Below are positions 7,097-14,911 of a DNA stretch of 21,568 bases, one piece after another. A program made the position numbers and the translations under genes. The DNA is taken from contig DCMG01000143.1 in assembly GCA_002321335.1 (NCBI GenBank), positions 351-21,918 on the forward strand. The letters run 5' to 3'. Within the stretch, counting starts at the first letter, position 1. Every line of letters begins with the position of its first letter. Below the pieces are notes generated by a model. It saw nothing but the letters and a program-made list of their open reading frames with translations, searched no databases and was not told where the DNA came from. This DNA comes from Bacteroidales bacterium UBA1628. GTDB lineage: Bacteria; Bacteroidota; Bacteroidia; Bacteroidales; UBA932.

Positions 7097-8158
7097 ATGG
7101 ACCTTGATCTGTTTTTGAACATTTTGGGAATAGACTCGACTTCCGGGGAGGAGAGGCCATTGGCGGAATTTCTTAGGAGTCGTCTGCCGTTCGGTGACTG
7201 CTCTGTCCAAAGCCACGAGGTCGGGGACGGAACGATCAACCTGCTTTTCGACTGGTCAGGGACCGGGACACCTTCCTTTGTGTTCTGCACGCATCTGGAC
7301 ACAGTCCCGCCTTACATCCAGCCGGTTGTCTCTGACGTAAGCGAAGGATACATTCTGCCTGACGGAAAGGCGGCCGTGAGGGATGACGTTATCGTGAGAG
7401 GCCGGGGAAGCTGCGATGCCAAGGGACAGATATTCACAATGTATTCCGCCTGTCGCCAGTTGCATGAGGAAGGCTTCCGGGATTTCGGCCTGCTGCTGCT
7501 TGCCGGAGAGGAGACGGGGTCTTTCGGGGCGAAGGCATATTCGCGAGACTGTCCGGGAGGAAAATTTGTTCTGGTCGGGGAGCCTACCGACAATTGTCTG
7601 GTCTCGGCCAGCAAAGGTACGAAGGCCTTCGAAATCACCATTCCGGGTCGGGCGTGCCATTCCGGCTATCCTGAATATGGCAGAAGTGCGGTGGACAGGT
7701 TCGTGAATTTCATCAACGCGTTGAGATTGACCAAATTCCCGCAGGATCCAGTCCTTGGCGACACATCCTGGAATGTCGGTCGGCTCGTCAGCGACAATCC
7801 GCAGAACATTCTCAGCCCGGAGGTCCGTTTCAGGCTTTATTTCCGCACCACATTCACAACCGACAGCCTAATAGAGGACATCCTTTCCGGAATATACCCT
7901 CACGACGCGTCTCTGGAAACCTTCGGGGGAGACACCCCGCTGCGTTATTATCACGAGGTCGAAGGGATAGCGTCAAAGGCCGTCTCATTCGGCAGCGACG
8001 CTCCGAGGCTCACGAAGTTCCCGGAAAGAGCCATCTGCGGGCCCGGCTCAATACTCACGGCGCACACGGACAATGAATATGTCCTTCTCTCCGAAATGGA
8101 AAAGGCTGTCCGCCAGTATGTGAAAATATTCAAGACAGTAAATGAACAAAACAGATAG
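7097..8158 (+). CDS. M20-family metallo-deacylase, probable succinyl-diaminopimelate desuccinylase (DapE role)
   Basis: This is a 353-residue M20 zinc hydrolase of the ArgE/DapE/CPG2 group. The di-zinc ligands are readable: H66 in CTHLDTV (with D68), D107 in GRGSCDAKG, the E138-E139 pair in AGEETG, E162 in GEPTD and H323 in TAHTDNEY. H188 in ACHSGYPEYG lies in the lid/dimerisation domain, whose residues span about 175-285. The protein is first in an operon with lysC, dapB, dapA, dapD and dapF. Because dapD makes the N-succinyl intermediate, a desuccinylase is required. Placement plus family therefore suggest it removes succinate from N-succinyl-LL-diaminopimelate. E. coli DapE is of similar length (about 375). 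An N-acetylornithine-type deacylase or a broad dipeptidase cannot be excluded from the sequence. The gene is separated from lysC by 6 bases. Confidence 0.85.
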   Translation: MDLDLFLNILGIDSTSGEERPLAEFLRSRLPFGDCSVQSHEVGDGTINLLFDWSGTGTPSFVFCTHLDTVPPYIQPVVSDVSEGYILPDGKAAVRDDVIVRGRGSCDAKGQIFTMYSACRQLHEEGFRDFGLLLLAGEETGSFGAKAYSRDCPGGKFVLVGEPTDNCLVSASKGTKAFEITIPGRACHSGYPEYGRSAVDRFVNFINALRLTKFPQDPVLGDTSWNVGRLVSDNPQNILSPEVRFRLYFRTTFTTDSLIEDILSGIYPHDASLETFGGDTPLRYYHEVEGIASKAVSFGSDAPRLTKFPERAICGPGSILTAHTDNEYVLLSEMEKAVRQYVKIFKTVNEQNR

Positions 8159-8164
8159 ACTGAA

Positions 8165-9514
8165 ATGATAGTTATGAAATTCGGCGGCACGTCCGTCCAG
8201 AACGCCGAGGCGATCCACAGGGTTATCTCGATTGTGAGAAACAGGCTTCATGACAGGCCTCTCGTGGTGGTCTCCGCTTTGTCTAAAGTCACGAGAACGC
8301 TGTGCTCTTTGGCGAAAGAGGCTGAGGCTCAGCATGAAGAGAATGTCAAGGATTTGCTTGCGGCTCTCCGTGAAAGGCATTTACTCCTTGCCAAGGAGCT
8401 CCTCGCTGACAATCCGAAACTGCTTGAGAACGCCATTGAGGATGTCGAGGAACTGGTCAGCGGGTTGGAGACTTTCGCCGGTGGTGTCTGTCTGATTGGT
8501 GAGCTGTCACCCCGCAGCGAGGCCAGGATAATCTCCACCGGAGAGCTTCTCTCTTCGACCATAATCAGTTATGCCTTCAACGCCAATGGAATATCCTGTC
8601 AGTGGATTGATGCCAGAAGGATGGTCATAACTGATGACAACTACCTGAACGCCCGGCCGGACCTGGACATTACCGAGTCCAATGTGAAAAGAATAGTCGG
8701 CTCGGGATCCAAAGGCGTTGACATCGTCCTGACCCAAGGTTTCGTGGCTTCCACGGAGACCGGAGCCCCGTCGGTCCTAGGCTTCGAGGGATCGGACTAT
8801 TCCGCAGCGGTTTTCGGAATGGCGATTGGGGCACAGCGGGTCGAGATCTGGACCGATGTTGACGGCATCCGCACGGCAGATCCAAGAATAGTGCGCGACA
8901 CGAGGAAAATAGATGTGATCTCGTACGAGGAGGCGGCAGAGATGGCGGCGATGGGCGCGCGCGTGCTGCATCCGCTCACGATCGAACCGGCCAGACGAAA
9001 GAATATCCCGATTCTGGTTCTCAACTCAGGCAATCCGGAATTCGGCGGCAGTCTCGTCACCAGAGGGGACGAATCTCCTGATGGCCCTAAGTCCGTGGCT
9101 GTCAGAGAAGAGGTTCTGTTTGTCAAGGTTTGCTCCTGCAAGATGGTAGGAGTGACGAATATGCTCGGAAAGGTTTTTGCTTCCCTGTCTGCGAGGAGGG
9201 TGCCGGTGATTACGGCCAAGGCCACGGAATCGGAAGTCTGTCTGGTTGTGCCAGAGGCGACGGACGGGTTTAAGGAGTCGGTGGATGAAATCGGTGGTTG
9301 GGCGGATGTGACAATCTACCGTGACAAGGCGTTCATATCTGTCATCGGCAGGAACATTGTCGGTTTCGAGGGGCTTGGCGACAAGGTCATCAAATCTTCC
9401 GGCAAAGTGTATTTGGCGGATGTCGGAGCCAACTTGATGAGCGAAAGCTTTGTCATTGACCGTGACCGGCTTGCGGCCACTCTGAAGACTGTGCATGACT
9501 ATATATTCAGGTAA
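8165..9514 (+). CDS. lysC: Aspartate kinase, monofunctional, with C-terminal ACT domains
   Basis: Aspartokinase phosphorylates aspartate, the first committed step to lysine/DAP, threonine and methionine. At 449 residues it matches the length of E. coli LysC. The kinase domain begins with MKFGGTSV (4-11). It contains STGELLSS (124-131), GFEGSDYSAA (206-215, usually GRGGSD) and EIWTDVDGIRTADPR (227-241). The regulatory part from about 315 holds two ACT-like units, with VTNMLGKVF in the first and ISVIGRNIV...GLGDKV in the second, so feedback inhibition by lysine is likely. It has no homoserine dehydrogenase domain. Six bases separate it from the M20 gene and two from dapB. Being inside a DAP operon supports a lysine-specific isozyme. 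The start is the ATG at 8165, although a second ATG at 8174 is possible. Confidence 0.95.
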   Translation: MIVMKFGGTSVQNAEAIHRVISIVRNRLHDRPLVVVSALSKVTRTLCSLAKEAEAQHEENVKDLLAALRERHLLLAKELLADNPKLLENAIEDVEELVSGLETFAGGVCLIGELSPRSEARIISTGELLSSTIISYAFNANGISCQWIDARRMVITDDNYLNARPDLDITESNVKRIVGSGSKGVDIVLTQGFVASTETGAPSVLGFEGSDYSAAVFGMAIGAQRVEIWTDVDGIRTADPRIVRDTRKIDVISYEEAAEMAAMGARVLHPLTIEPARRKNIPILVLNSGNPEFGGSLVTRGDESPDGPKSVAVREEVLFVKVCSCKMVGVTNMLGKVFASLSARRVPVITAKATESEVCLVVPEATDGFKESVDEIGGWADVTIYRDKAFISVIGRNIVGFEGLGDKVIKSSGKVYLADVGANLMSESFVIDRDRLAATLKTVHDYIFR

Positions 9515-9516
9515 AG

Positions 9517-10194
9517 ATGATAAAGGTGGTTATCAGCGGCTATGGCCGCATGGGACATAATGTGGAGGCTGTCTTGAAGGCACGAGGTGTCGAGTGCGTC
9601 GGGACAAGCGAGGACATAACATCATTTGATCCGGTTTTGGCGAAGGATTGTGTCTGCATTGATTTCACGACTCCGGACGCGTTCCGGAACGATTACGGAT
9701 TCATCGCCGCCAATTTCAAGGCCGCGGTGATCGGCACGACAGGCTGGAACGACATCAAGGACGATGTGGTGAAATGCTTTGAGAGCCATGGAACTACGAT
9801 GATATATTCATCGAACTATTCTGTCGGCGTGAATGTTCTTTCCGCCGCGGTAGGATTGATTTCCAGGTATTTGGGTAAGGTTGGGGGCTATTCTCCCTAC
9901 ATTGTGGAGAAGCATCATGTTCATAAATTGGACGCTCCGAGCGGAACTGCGAAATCGTTGGCCGCTGTGGTTGAGGAGGATATGGGAGCCAAACCCGATG
10001 TGGCTTCTGTGCGTGTCGGCGAACTCGCCGGAATCCATACGGTTGGTTTCGAAGGTGAGAACGACCGCATCACGATAGAGCATGAGGCTTTCTCTCGCAG
10101 GGGCTTTGCAGAGGGAGCGGTCGTCGCGGCCTTGATGACCGAGGGACTGCAAGGTGTGCATGAATTCAAGGAACTGTTTTTCAAGGAGGATTGA
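9517..10194 (+). CDS. dapB: 4-hydroxy-tetrahydrodipicolinate reductase
   Basis: DapB reduces the DapA product to tetrahydrodipicolinate with NAD(P)H. The nucleotide-binding motif GYGRMG is at residues 8-13. GTTGW is at 73-77. The family signature EKHHVHKLDAPSGTA spans 131-145, with the catalytic His pair 133-134 and Lys 137. At 225 residues it is shorter than E. coli DapB (273), mainly through a reduced segment after the Rossmann start, a pattern I believe is common in Bacteroidota. The ATG is two bases after the lysC stop, so translational coupling is likely. The last codons overlay the ribosome-binding site of dapA. Confidence 0.95.
   Translation: MIKVVISGYGRMGHNVEAVLKARGVECVGTSEDITSFDPVLAKDCVCIDFTTPDAFRNDYGFIAANFKAAVIGTTGWNDIKDDVVKCFESHGTTMIYSSNYSVGVNVLSAAVGLISRYLGKVGGYSPYIVEKHHVHKLDAPSGTAKSLAAVVEEDMGAKPDVASVRVGELAGIHTVGFEGENDRITIEHEAFSRRGFAEGAVVAALMTEGLQGVHEFKELFFKED
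10183..10190 (+). promoter_or_regulatory. Shine-Dalgarno site setting the dapA start
   Basis: AAGGAGGA inside the end of dapB lies 6 bases before the ATG at 10197. This is a near-perfect ribosome-binding site, unusual in this AT-leader-rich genome. It favours the ATG over the in-frame TTG at 10191. Confidence 0.75.
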
Positions 10195-10196
10195 AT

Positions 10197-11066
10197 ATGA
10201 AACTGAAAGGTTGCGGAACGGCGCTTGTGACTCCGTTCAAGGAAGGAAAGGTTGATTTTGAGGCCTATAAGGCGATGGTGCGTAGGCAGGTCGAGGCAGG
10301 GATTCATTTCCTGGTTCCGCTGGGCACGACCGCCGAGACTCCTTGTCTGGAGAATGATGAAAAATGTGAGATTCTCCGGATCACCAGGGAACTATGCCCT
10401 GACAGACCTTTGGTGGTCGGCGGCGGGGCTAACTCTCCGGCGCAGACTATCCGGAACATCCGCCTGCTGGAACCTTACGGGCCGGATGCGTTCCTCATCG
10501 TCGTGCCTTACTACAACAAGCCGACGCAGGAAGGGATTTATGAATATTTCAAAATGGTGGCGGCAGCTACCGACAAGGACATCGTAGCCTACAACGTGCC
10601 CGGCAGGACCGGGGTGAATATGTCGGCTGACACGACCCTGCGTCTGGAGGAGATTCCCAACGTGACCGCTGTCAAGGAGGCTTCCGGAGATCTTGTTCAT
10701 ATCAACATGATTCTTTCCGAAAAGTCCGCGAAGTTCAGCGTTTTGAGCGGCAATGACGACCAGACATGCCAGATTATGAGGGCTGGGGGAGACGGAGTGA
10801 TCAGCGTTGTTTCCAACTTGGCCCCAGAGTTGATGGTGAAATTGGTGAACGCTTTGATTGACAAGGATTTCACTACGGCTGAAGAGATCAACAAAAGACT
10901 TGAGCCGTTGTTCCGCAGCTGCTTTGTAGAGAGTAATCCGATTCCTGTGAAGGCCGGTTTGAGCCTTCTGGGGCTCTGTTCAAGCGAGATGCGCATTCCT
11001 TTGACCGAGGCCTCTCTTCCGACTTGGAAGGCGATGATAGAATCCATGAAAGAGGCGGGAATATGA
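10197..11066 (+). CDS. dapA: 4-hydroxy-tetrahydrodipicolinate synthase
   Basis: DapA condenses pyruvate and aspartate semialdehyde, the branch point to DAP and lysine. It is a TIM-barrel class I aldolase of 289 residues, close to E. coli DapA (292). The Schiff-base Lys is K160 in TAVKEASGD. The catalytic Tyr is Y132 in AYNVPGRTG. The Thr pair is in GTTAETPCL (43-51, where most relatives have GTTGE), and the dimer-interface Tyr is in VPYYNKP (103-109). The ATG at 10197 is chosen because of the Shine-Dalgarno site at 10183-10190; a TTG at 10191 would add two residues. The stop codon overlaps the dapD start. Confidence 0.96.
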   Translation: MKLKGCGTALVTPFKEGKVDFEAYKAMVRRQVEAGIHFLVPLGTTAETPCLENDEKCEILRITRELCPDRPLVVGGGANSPAQTIRNIRLLEPYGPDAFLIVVPYYNKPTQEGIYEYFKMVAAATDKDIVAYNVPGRTGVNMSADTTLRLEEIPNVTAVKEASGDLVHINMILSEKSAKFSVLSGNDDQTCQIMRAGGDGVISVVSNLAPELMVKLVNALIDKDFTTAEEINKRLEPLFRSCFVESNPIPVKAGLSLLGLCSSEMRIPLTEASLPTWKAMIESMKEAGI

Positions 11067-11824
11067 TGGATTTTCAGACAGTACGCCGCCAGTTGGAGAC
11101 GGGCGAGATCCGTGTGGCTGAGAAAGTGGACGGCCGCTGGAAAGTGAACGCTTGGATAAAAGAAGCCATCCTGGAGGGATTCAAGGCTGGAAAACTGAAA
11201 GATTTGAGTGAGGGAGGATATTCATTCTTCGACAAAGACACGCTTCCGCTTAGGTCATTCTCTTTGCAGGACCGTGTCCGCATAGTTCCGGGCGGCAGCA
11301 GTGTGCGTTGCGGGGCCTATCTGGCTCCATCGGTGATCATGATGCCGCCGTCCTATGTCAACATCGGCGCTTATGTGGACGAAGGAACGATGATTGACTC
11401 TCATGCCCTTGTGGGTTCCTGTGCCCAGATCGGAAAGAATGTGCACATCTCGGCGGCTGCCCAGATCGGTGGTGTGCTGGAGCCGTCCGGTGCGATGCCG
11501 GCCATTGTCGAGGACAATGCTTTCGTCGGCGGAAACTGCGGAATATACGAGGGTACGATAGTGGGAGAGGGGGCTGTGCTTGCCTCCGGGGTGATCCTTA
11601 CCAAGGGCACCGTCATCTACGATGCCACGGTCGGTGAATACGTTCCACGCTCGTCCTCCGGTCTGGCCGTGGTGCCTGCCGGCGCTGTCGTGGTCTCTGG
11701 CAGCCGACCGTTGTCCAAAGGCCCTGGGAAAGATGACGGGATTCATGTCTATACTCCAGTCATCGTGAAGTATCGTGATGGCAGGACAGACGCTTCTGTG
11801 GAACTGGAATCGCTTTTAAGATAA
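11063..11824 (+). CDS. dapD: Tetrahydrodipicolinate N-succinyltransferase
   Basis: DapD transfers succinyl from succinyl-CoA to tetrahydrodipicolinate, which commits the cell to the succinylase branch of DAP synthesis. The protein has 253 residues from the ATG at 11063 (ATGA overlap with the dapA stop); a second ATG at 11066 is equally possible. The left-handed beta-helix is visible as hexapeptide repeats from about residue 85 to 200. It includes the family stretch NIGAYVDEGTMIDSHALVGS, then CAQIGKNVHIS, IGGVLEP and VEDNAFVGGNCGIYEG. The end, VPAGAVVVSGSRPLSK, also matches DapD. The reading frame is open upstream to 11024, but the extra residues have no counterpart in the family and overlap dapA. 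Confidence 0.95.
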   Translation: MMDFQTVRRQLETGEIRVAEKVDGRWKVNAWIKEAILEGFKAGKLKDLSEGGYSFFDKDTLPLRSFSLQDRVRIVPGGSSVRCGAYLAPSVIMMPPSYVNIGAYVDEGTMIDSHALVGSCAQIGKNVHISAAAQIGGVLEPSGAMPAIVEDNAFVGGNCGIYEGTIVGEGAVLASGVILTKGTVIYDATVGEYVPRSSSGLAVVPAGAVVVSGSRPLSKGPGKDDGIHVYTPVIVKYRDGRTDASVELESLLR

Positions 11825-11828
11825 GAGC

Positions 11829-12770
11829 ATGCCGCAGAAATTCTATAAATATCATGGTGCCGGGAACGATTTCCTCTTGGCTGACAACCGTGACCGCCAT
11901 TTGTCGCTGTCATCGGAAAAGATCCGACATCTGTGCGATCGCCACACCGGTTTCGGGGCGGATGGGGTCATGCTGCTCGAGGACAGCGCCGACACGGCTT
12001 TCCGGATGGTGTTTTACAATCCGGACGGCAGCGGGGGCATGATGTGCGGCAACGGTGGCCGCTGCATCGTCGCCTTTGCAGCCGACCTTGGACTTGTCAA
12101 GCCTGGTGAACCGATAACGTTTGACGCTCCCGACGGCCGTCATCAGGCTGAAATCCTTCCGGTCACGGAACGACTGTCTCCATCCGCTGAATTGTTGTCT
12201 TCGGTCGCTGAGCCTGTCGAAGCGACCGAAGGCGAGCCCTTCTCTCAGTCGCCTCAACATAATCTATGGTCAGAAAGAACAGTCCGCCTGAAAATGCGGG
12301 ATGTGTCCGGAATCCGGACTTTCCCGGATGAGCGTGCCTGTTTTCTGGACACCGGAACCCGACACCTCGTCAAATTTGTCAACGGTCTGAAGGATTATCC
12401 TGTTATGCTTGAAGGCCGGACTCTTCGTCATGATCCTCGTTTCGCTCCCGCCGGCGTCAACGTGAATTTCGTAGAACCGGTTCCGGAAGGTGATGATGTT
12501 GTCTTGCATATTCGTACATTCGAGAAAGGCGTTGAGGACGAGACACTGGCCTGCGGCACGGGCATTGTAGCCTCCGCGATAGTGGCATATTCACAAGGCA
12601 TAGCCGGAAGAGTGGATGCTCATGGGCGCGTCACCTGCCTCGTGAAAGCCGCCATAGCCACTCTTGCCGTTGATTTTGTACCGCGCTGTGAGGATGAAAC
12701 TCTTCAAATCCGCGACATTTGGCTGACAGGTCCGTCTGATTTTGTTGGTACTGTTGAAATTATGTTGTAA
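11829..12770 (+). CDS. dapF: Diaminopimelate epimerase with an in-frame insertion
   Basis: DapF interconverts LL- and meso-diaminopimelate without a cofactor, using two Cys residues. Both are present: C73 in MMCGNGGRC and C242 in LACGTG. The N-terminal FYKYHGAGNDF and GFGADGVM motifs are intact. At 313 residues it is about 40 longer than typical DapF (around 270-275). The surplus sits at about residues 111-150, between FDAPDGRHQAEIL and TVRLKM, in the first domain away from both Cys residues. Its centre, residues 124-135, is encoded by a perfect inverted repeat (12199-12231), which suggests insertion of a palindromic element that keeps the frame. The enzyme is probably active, because the insertion falls at a loop between strands. 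The ATG is 4 bases after dapD. It is the last recognisable lysine gene of the operon. Confidence 0.94.
   Translation: MPQKFYKYHGAGNDFLLADNRDRHLSLSSEKIRHLCDRHTGFGADGVMLLEDSADTAFRMVFYNPDGSGGMMCGNGGRCIVAFAADLGLVKPGEPITFDAPDGRHQAEILPVTERLSPSAELLSSVAEPVEATEGEPFSQSPQHNLWSERTVRLKMRDVSGIRTFPDERACFLDTGTRHLVKFVNGLKDYPVMLEGRTLRHDPRFAPAGVNVNFVEPVPEGDDVVLHIRTFEKGVEDETLACGTGIVASAIVAYSQGIAGRVDAHGRVTCLVKAAIATLAVDFVPRCEDETLQIRDIWLTGPSDFVGTVEIML
12199..12231. repeat. Palindromic (REP-like) element inside dapF
   Basis: CTTCGGTCGCT and AGCGACCGAAG form a perfect 11-bp inverted repeat around the loop GAGCCTGTCGA. Outward the pairing continues with G-C and wobble pairs to about 12195-12235. The core GAGCCTGTCGAAG is the kind of string I recall from dispersed palindromic repeats in several bacterial genomes. 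No second copy is present in this window. Confidence 0.75.
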
Positions 12771-12803
12771 ATTTGACAGATTAAACGTTAAAGTTATTTT
12801 TTT

Positions 12804-13562
12804 ATGAAAAACTCGATCAAACTCTTCATTCTGGCGGCTATTACCACGGTCGCCGTTTCCTGCGAGAACAAACCTTCTACAGTCAGTTACACTTTGGGCG
12901 GTAGGTTCGACTACATCCTGAATAATCCGGAGAGTTTTCCGGTGATAGACAGCATATACTATGCGAGGTACGTGATGATGGACAATTATTCGGCTTTGTG
13001 CACGTCCAGTGACGAAGAGAATGTCAACAGTGGTTTCGAAGGCGGTTGGAAAATCTCCATGAAGAAAGGCGGATTACAGGATGATTCCGACCTCCAGCTG
13101 ATCACTTCCGCCGGCAGGAACGCCGGTCTCACGGATGCCAATGGTTCGGTAAATAACAAGACCTACGCTGTTTGGTCCCCGTCAATGTTGGAGTATGATA
13201 TCTTGTTTAATTACAAGAACTTTTTCACCAAAACCTCGGTTATGGTTCAAGGACTATACATAAACAACACAAAGTTTGTTGAAAAACTTGCAGAGGACGG
13301 GAATATCACCGATGGGGATTTCCTGAAAGTCACAGCCAAATTCTTCAAGAATGACATCCCTGTTGCCAAAGAGGATTTTTATCTGGTTGACTACACCGGG
13401 GCTGAAAAGAAAATCGTGAAAGACTGGACAGCTTGGGAAATGAAGGATGCGTCCAGAGTGGAATCCGATGCTATAAAATTTGAGGTGACGTCCAATTTTG
13501 GGACGTTGCCGTCGGCCTTCTGCATGGACCTTCTTGTCGCATCTGTGTCAATCGAATATTAA
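12804..13562 (+). CDS. DUF4465-type lipoprotein
   Basis: This 252-residue lipoprotein has a signal peptide ending in the lipobox AVSC (Cys 20), followed by a Ser/Thr-rich linker. The mature part follows the DUF4465 pattern seen in secreted Bacteroidota proteins. A GFEGGWKIS segment lies near residue 77. GLYINNTKFVEKLAEDG is about residues 150-166 and GDFLKVTAKFF about 171-181. FYLVDYTGAEKKIVKDWTAW is near 192-211, and a late Cys in AFCMDLL. The function of DUF4465 is not established; some members lie in or near nutrient-uptake loci. The gene starts 33 bases after dapF with no terminator between, so read-through from the lysine operon is possible, although it shares no obvious role. A hairpin with a T-run follows it. 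Confidence 0.78.
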   Translation: MKNSIKLFILAAITTVAVSCENKPSTVSYTLGGRFDYILNNPESFPVIDSIYYARYVMMDNYSALCTSSDEENVNSGFEGGWKISMKKGGLQDDSDLQLITSAGRNAGLTDANGSVNNKTYAVWSPSMLEYDILFNYKNFFTKTSVMVQGLYINNTKFVEKLAEDGNITDGDFLKVTAKFFKNDIPVAKEDFYLVDYTGAEKKIVKDWTAWEMKDASRVESDAIKFEVTSNFGTLPSAFCMDLLVASVSIEY

Positions 13563-13576
13563 TCAACTATTTATGA

Positions 13577-13612
13577 CGCGCGGGATAAGAAACGCCCGTG
13601 TGCCTTTTTATT
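13577..13612 (+). terminator. Probable intrinsic terminator abutting the next start codon
   Basis: CGCGCGGG (13577-13584) pairs with CCCGTGTG (13595-13602) using two G-T wobbles around a 10-base loop. CCTTTTTATT follows. The T-run ends directly at the ATG at 13613, so the structure occupies the whole translation-initiation region of the following gene. Confidence 0.6.
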
Positions 13613-14380
13613 ATGAAACAGAATCAGGACTATAAAAACGAGGCTCTTGCGGCCTTGAAAGGCAGATGGGCTCCGGCTGTGCTTGCGGTTCTGGCATTTG
13701 TGGCCGTGATGGTTGTGTTCATGGCTCCTTATGAGATAAAGGCCGTGCATCTGTCGAACGATCCGACGAACCTTCAGCTCGCGGCTGACATGATGAAATG
13801 GTATCCAGTGTTCATTCTGGGTTTGATTTTCGTCTCATTTCCTCTTCAGGTCGGGCTCGTCAACGCTTTCAAGTCCCTCCTGAACGACGGTGACGACAGG
13901 GTCACGTCAAACGAGTTCAAGTTTGGGTTCGGAAATTATTGGCATCATGTCTGGGGCGTGTTCCTGAACAGGTTTTTTGTAACTCTGTGGTCTCTTCTGC
14001 TTTTTGTACCAGGTGTCATAAAGAGTCTGTCGTATGCCATGACAAACTATATCCTCGTGGACAGGCCTGAACTTTCGGCCAATGAGGCTATCAACCTCAG
14101 CAAGGACATGATGTATGGTCACAAGTTCGATCTTTTCTACCTGTATCTCAGTTTTGCTGGATGGTTCATCCTTTGCCTCTTTTTCACTTTGGGGATAGGT
14201 TTCCTGTGGTTTCTGCCATATGCACAGACCGCACAGGCCGCATTCTATGCTGATGTGAAGGCTGACTATGAAAGGCGTTCCTCAGGAATTTCCGCTCCTG
14301 CCGCGCCAGCCGCCGCTCCGGTCACTCCAATCCAGCCTGTTTCAGAGGGCAGGGGCGAGGACTATATGCCTAAAGCCTAG
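13613..14380 (+). CDS. DUF975-family integral membrane protein
   Basis: This is a 255-residue membrane protein from the ATG at 13613; an in-frame GTG at 13598 falls inside the terminator hairpin and is less likely. An N-terminal amphipathic MKQNQDYKNEALAALKGRW, typical of DUF975, precedes hydrophobic segments near 20-42, 65-87, 115-140 and 180-205. Between them are the conserved-looking LNRFFVTLWSLLLFVPGVIKSLSYAM and NEAINLSKDMMYGHKFDLF. The GxxKSxSYAM...D...S...MxGxKxxLF pattern matches DUF975. The C-terminal tail from about 220 is Ala/Pro-rich and hydrophilic. The function is unknown. It is convergent with rimM: the two stop codons overlap by 4 bases (14377-14380). Confidence 0.75.
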   Translation: MKQNQDYKNEALAALKGRWAPAVLAVLAFVAVMVVFMAPYEIKAVHLSNDPTNLQLAADMMKWYPVFILGLIFVSFPLQVGLVNAFKSLLNDGDDRVTSNEFKFGFGNYWHHVWGVFLNRFFVTLWSLLLFVPGVIKSLSYAMTNYILVDRPELSANEAINLSKDMMYGHKFDLFYLYLSFAGWFILCLFFTLGIGFLWFLPYAQTAQAAFYADVKADYERRSSGISAPAAPAAAPVTPIQPVSEGRGEDYMPKA

Positions 14381-14907
14381 CGGCCGATCAGCCCTTCGGG
14401 CACGGTCATGGATATAGATTGGGAATCTTCATCAACGGACAGGATGAGGTCTTCGTGCAGAGGAATCATCACCTGTCCGTCTTTCGTTTCCACATAAAGG
14501 CAGGTGTTGCCGGGGATGTCCTCGTAGTCGGTGATCTCGCCGACTTTCTCATTGTCGGAGTCAAGCAGCGTCCAGCCGATCAGGTCCTCAACCGTCAGGC
14601 CGTCGTCTGTGTTTTCATATTCATTGATTCCGTCAGGCTTTGCGAAGATGTCTTTTCCGACCAGTTCCTCGGCGTCTTCGAGATTCTTTACGCCTGTCAG
14701 GCGGGCAAGGGCTCTGCTTGTGCCCTTTCTTGAGAATGATTCAATAAAAAACGGAACCGGCAGTCCATCGAAAGTGATGAACACCGGTTCCTTTTGATTC
14801 AGGTCCTCGGGACTTATCTCGCGGAATCCAATGAGGACTTCGCCTTCGGTACCGTTGGACTTCAGTACCCGGGCAACGCGCAGTAAATCTGATTTTGCCC
14901 TGGACAT
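14377..14907 (-). CDS. rimM: 16S rRNA processing/ribosome maturation factor RimM
   Basis: RimM assists maturation of the 30S subunit head by acting with ribosomal protein S19. The protein has 176 residues, the usual size. The N-terminal RimM barrel starts at SDLLRVARVLKSNGTEGEVLIGF (residues 6-28). The C-terminal PRC-barrel domain contains LIGWTLLDSDNEKVGEITDYEDIPG (about 108-132) and MIPLHEDLI. The start is the ATG at 14907, although the frame is open up to 15102 in antiphase with rpsP. The 65 extra Arg-rich residues are a shadow of the rpsP 3' end and are rejected. It lies 4 bases downstream of rpsP; rpsP-rimM pairing is conserved widely. Confidence 0.93.
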   Translation of the reverse strand: MSRAKSDLLRVARVLKSNGTEGEVLIGFREISPEDLNQKEPVFITFDGLPVPFFIESFSRKGTSRALARLTGVKNLEDAEELVGKDIFAKPDGINEYENTDDGLTVEDLIGWTLLDSDNEKVGEITDYEDIPGNTCLYVETKDGQVMIPLHEDLILSVDEDSQSISMTVPEGLIGR

Positions 14908-14911
14908 CGGA

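Noticed and set aside
10191..10196. TTG start for dapA, two codons earlier
   Set aside because: The ATG at 10197 has a near-perfect Shine-Dalgarno site at the right distance.
11024..11062. Upstream start for dapD
   Set aside because: The extra 13 residues lie within dapA and do not resemble the DapD N-terminus; the ATGA overlap is the normal coupling arrangement.
12771..12803. Promoter for the DUF4465 gene (TTTG then TATTTTTT at 19 bases)
   Set aside because: The implied transcription start would fall at or after the ATG, and the -7 box lacks the final G.
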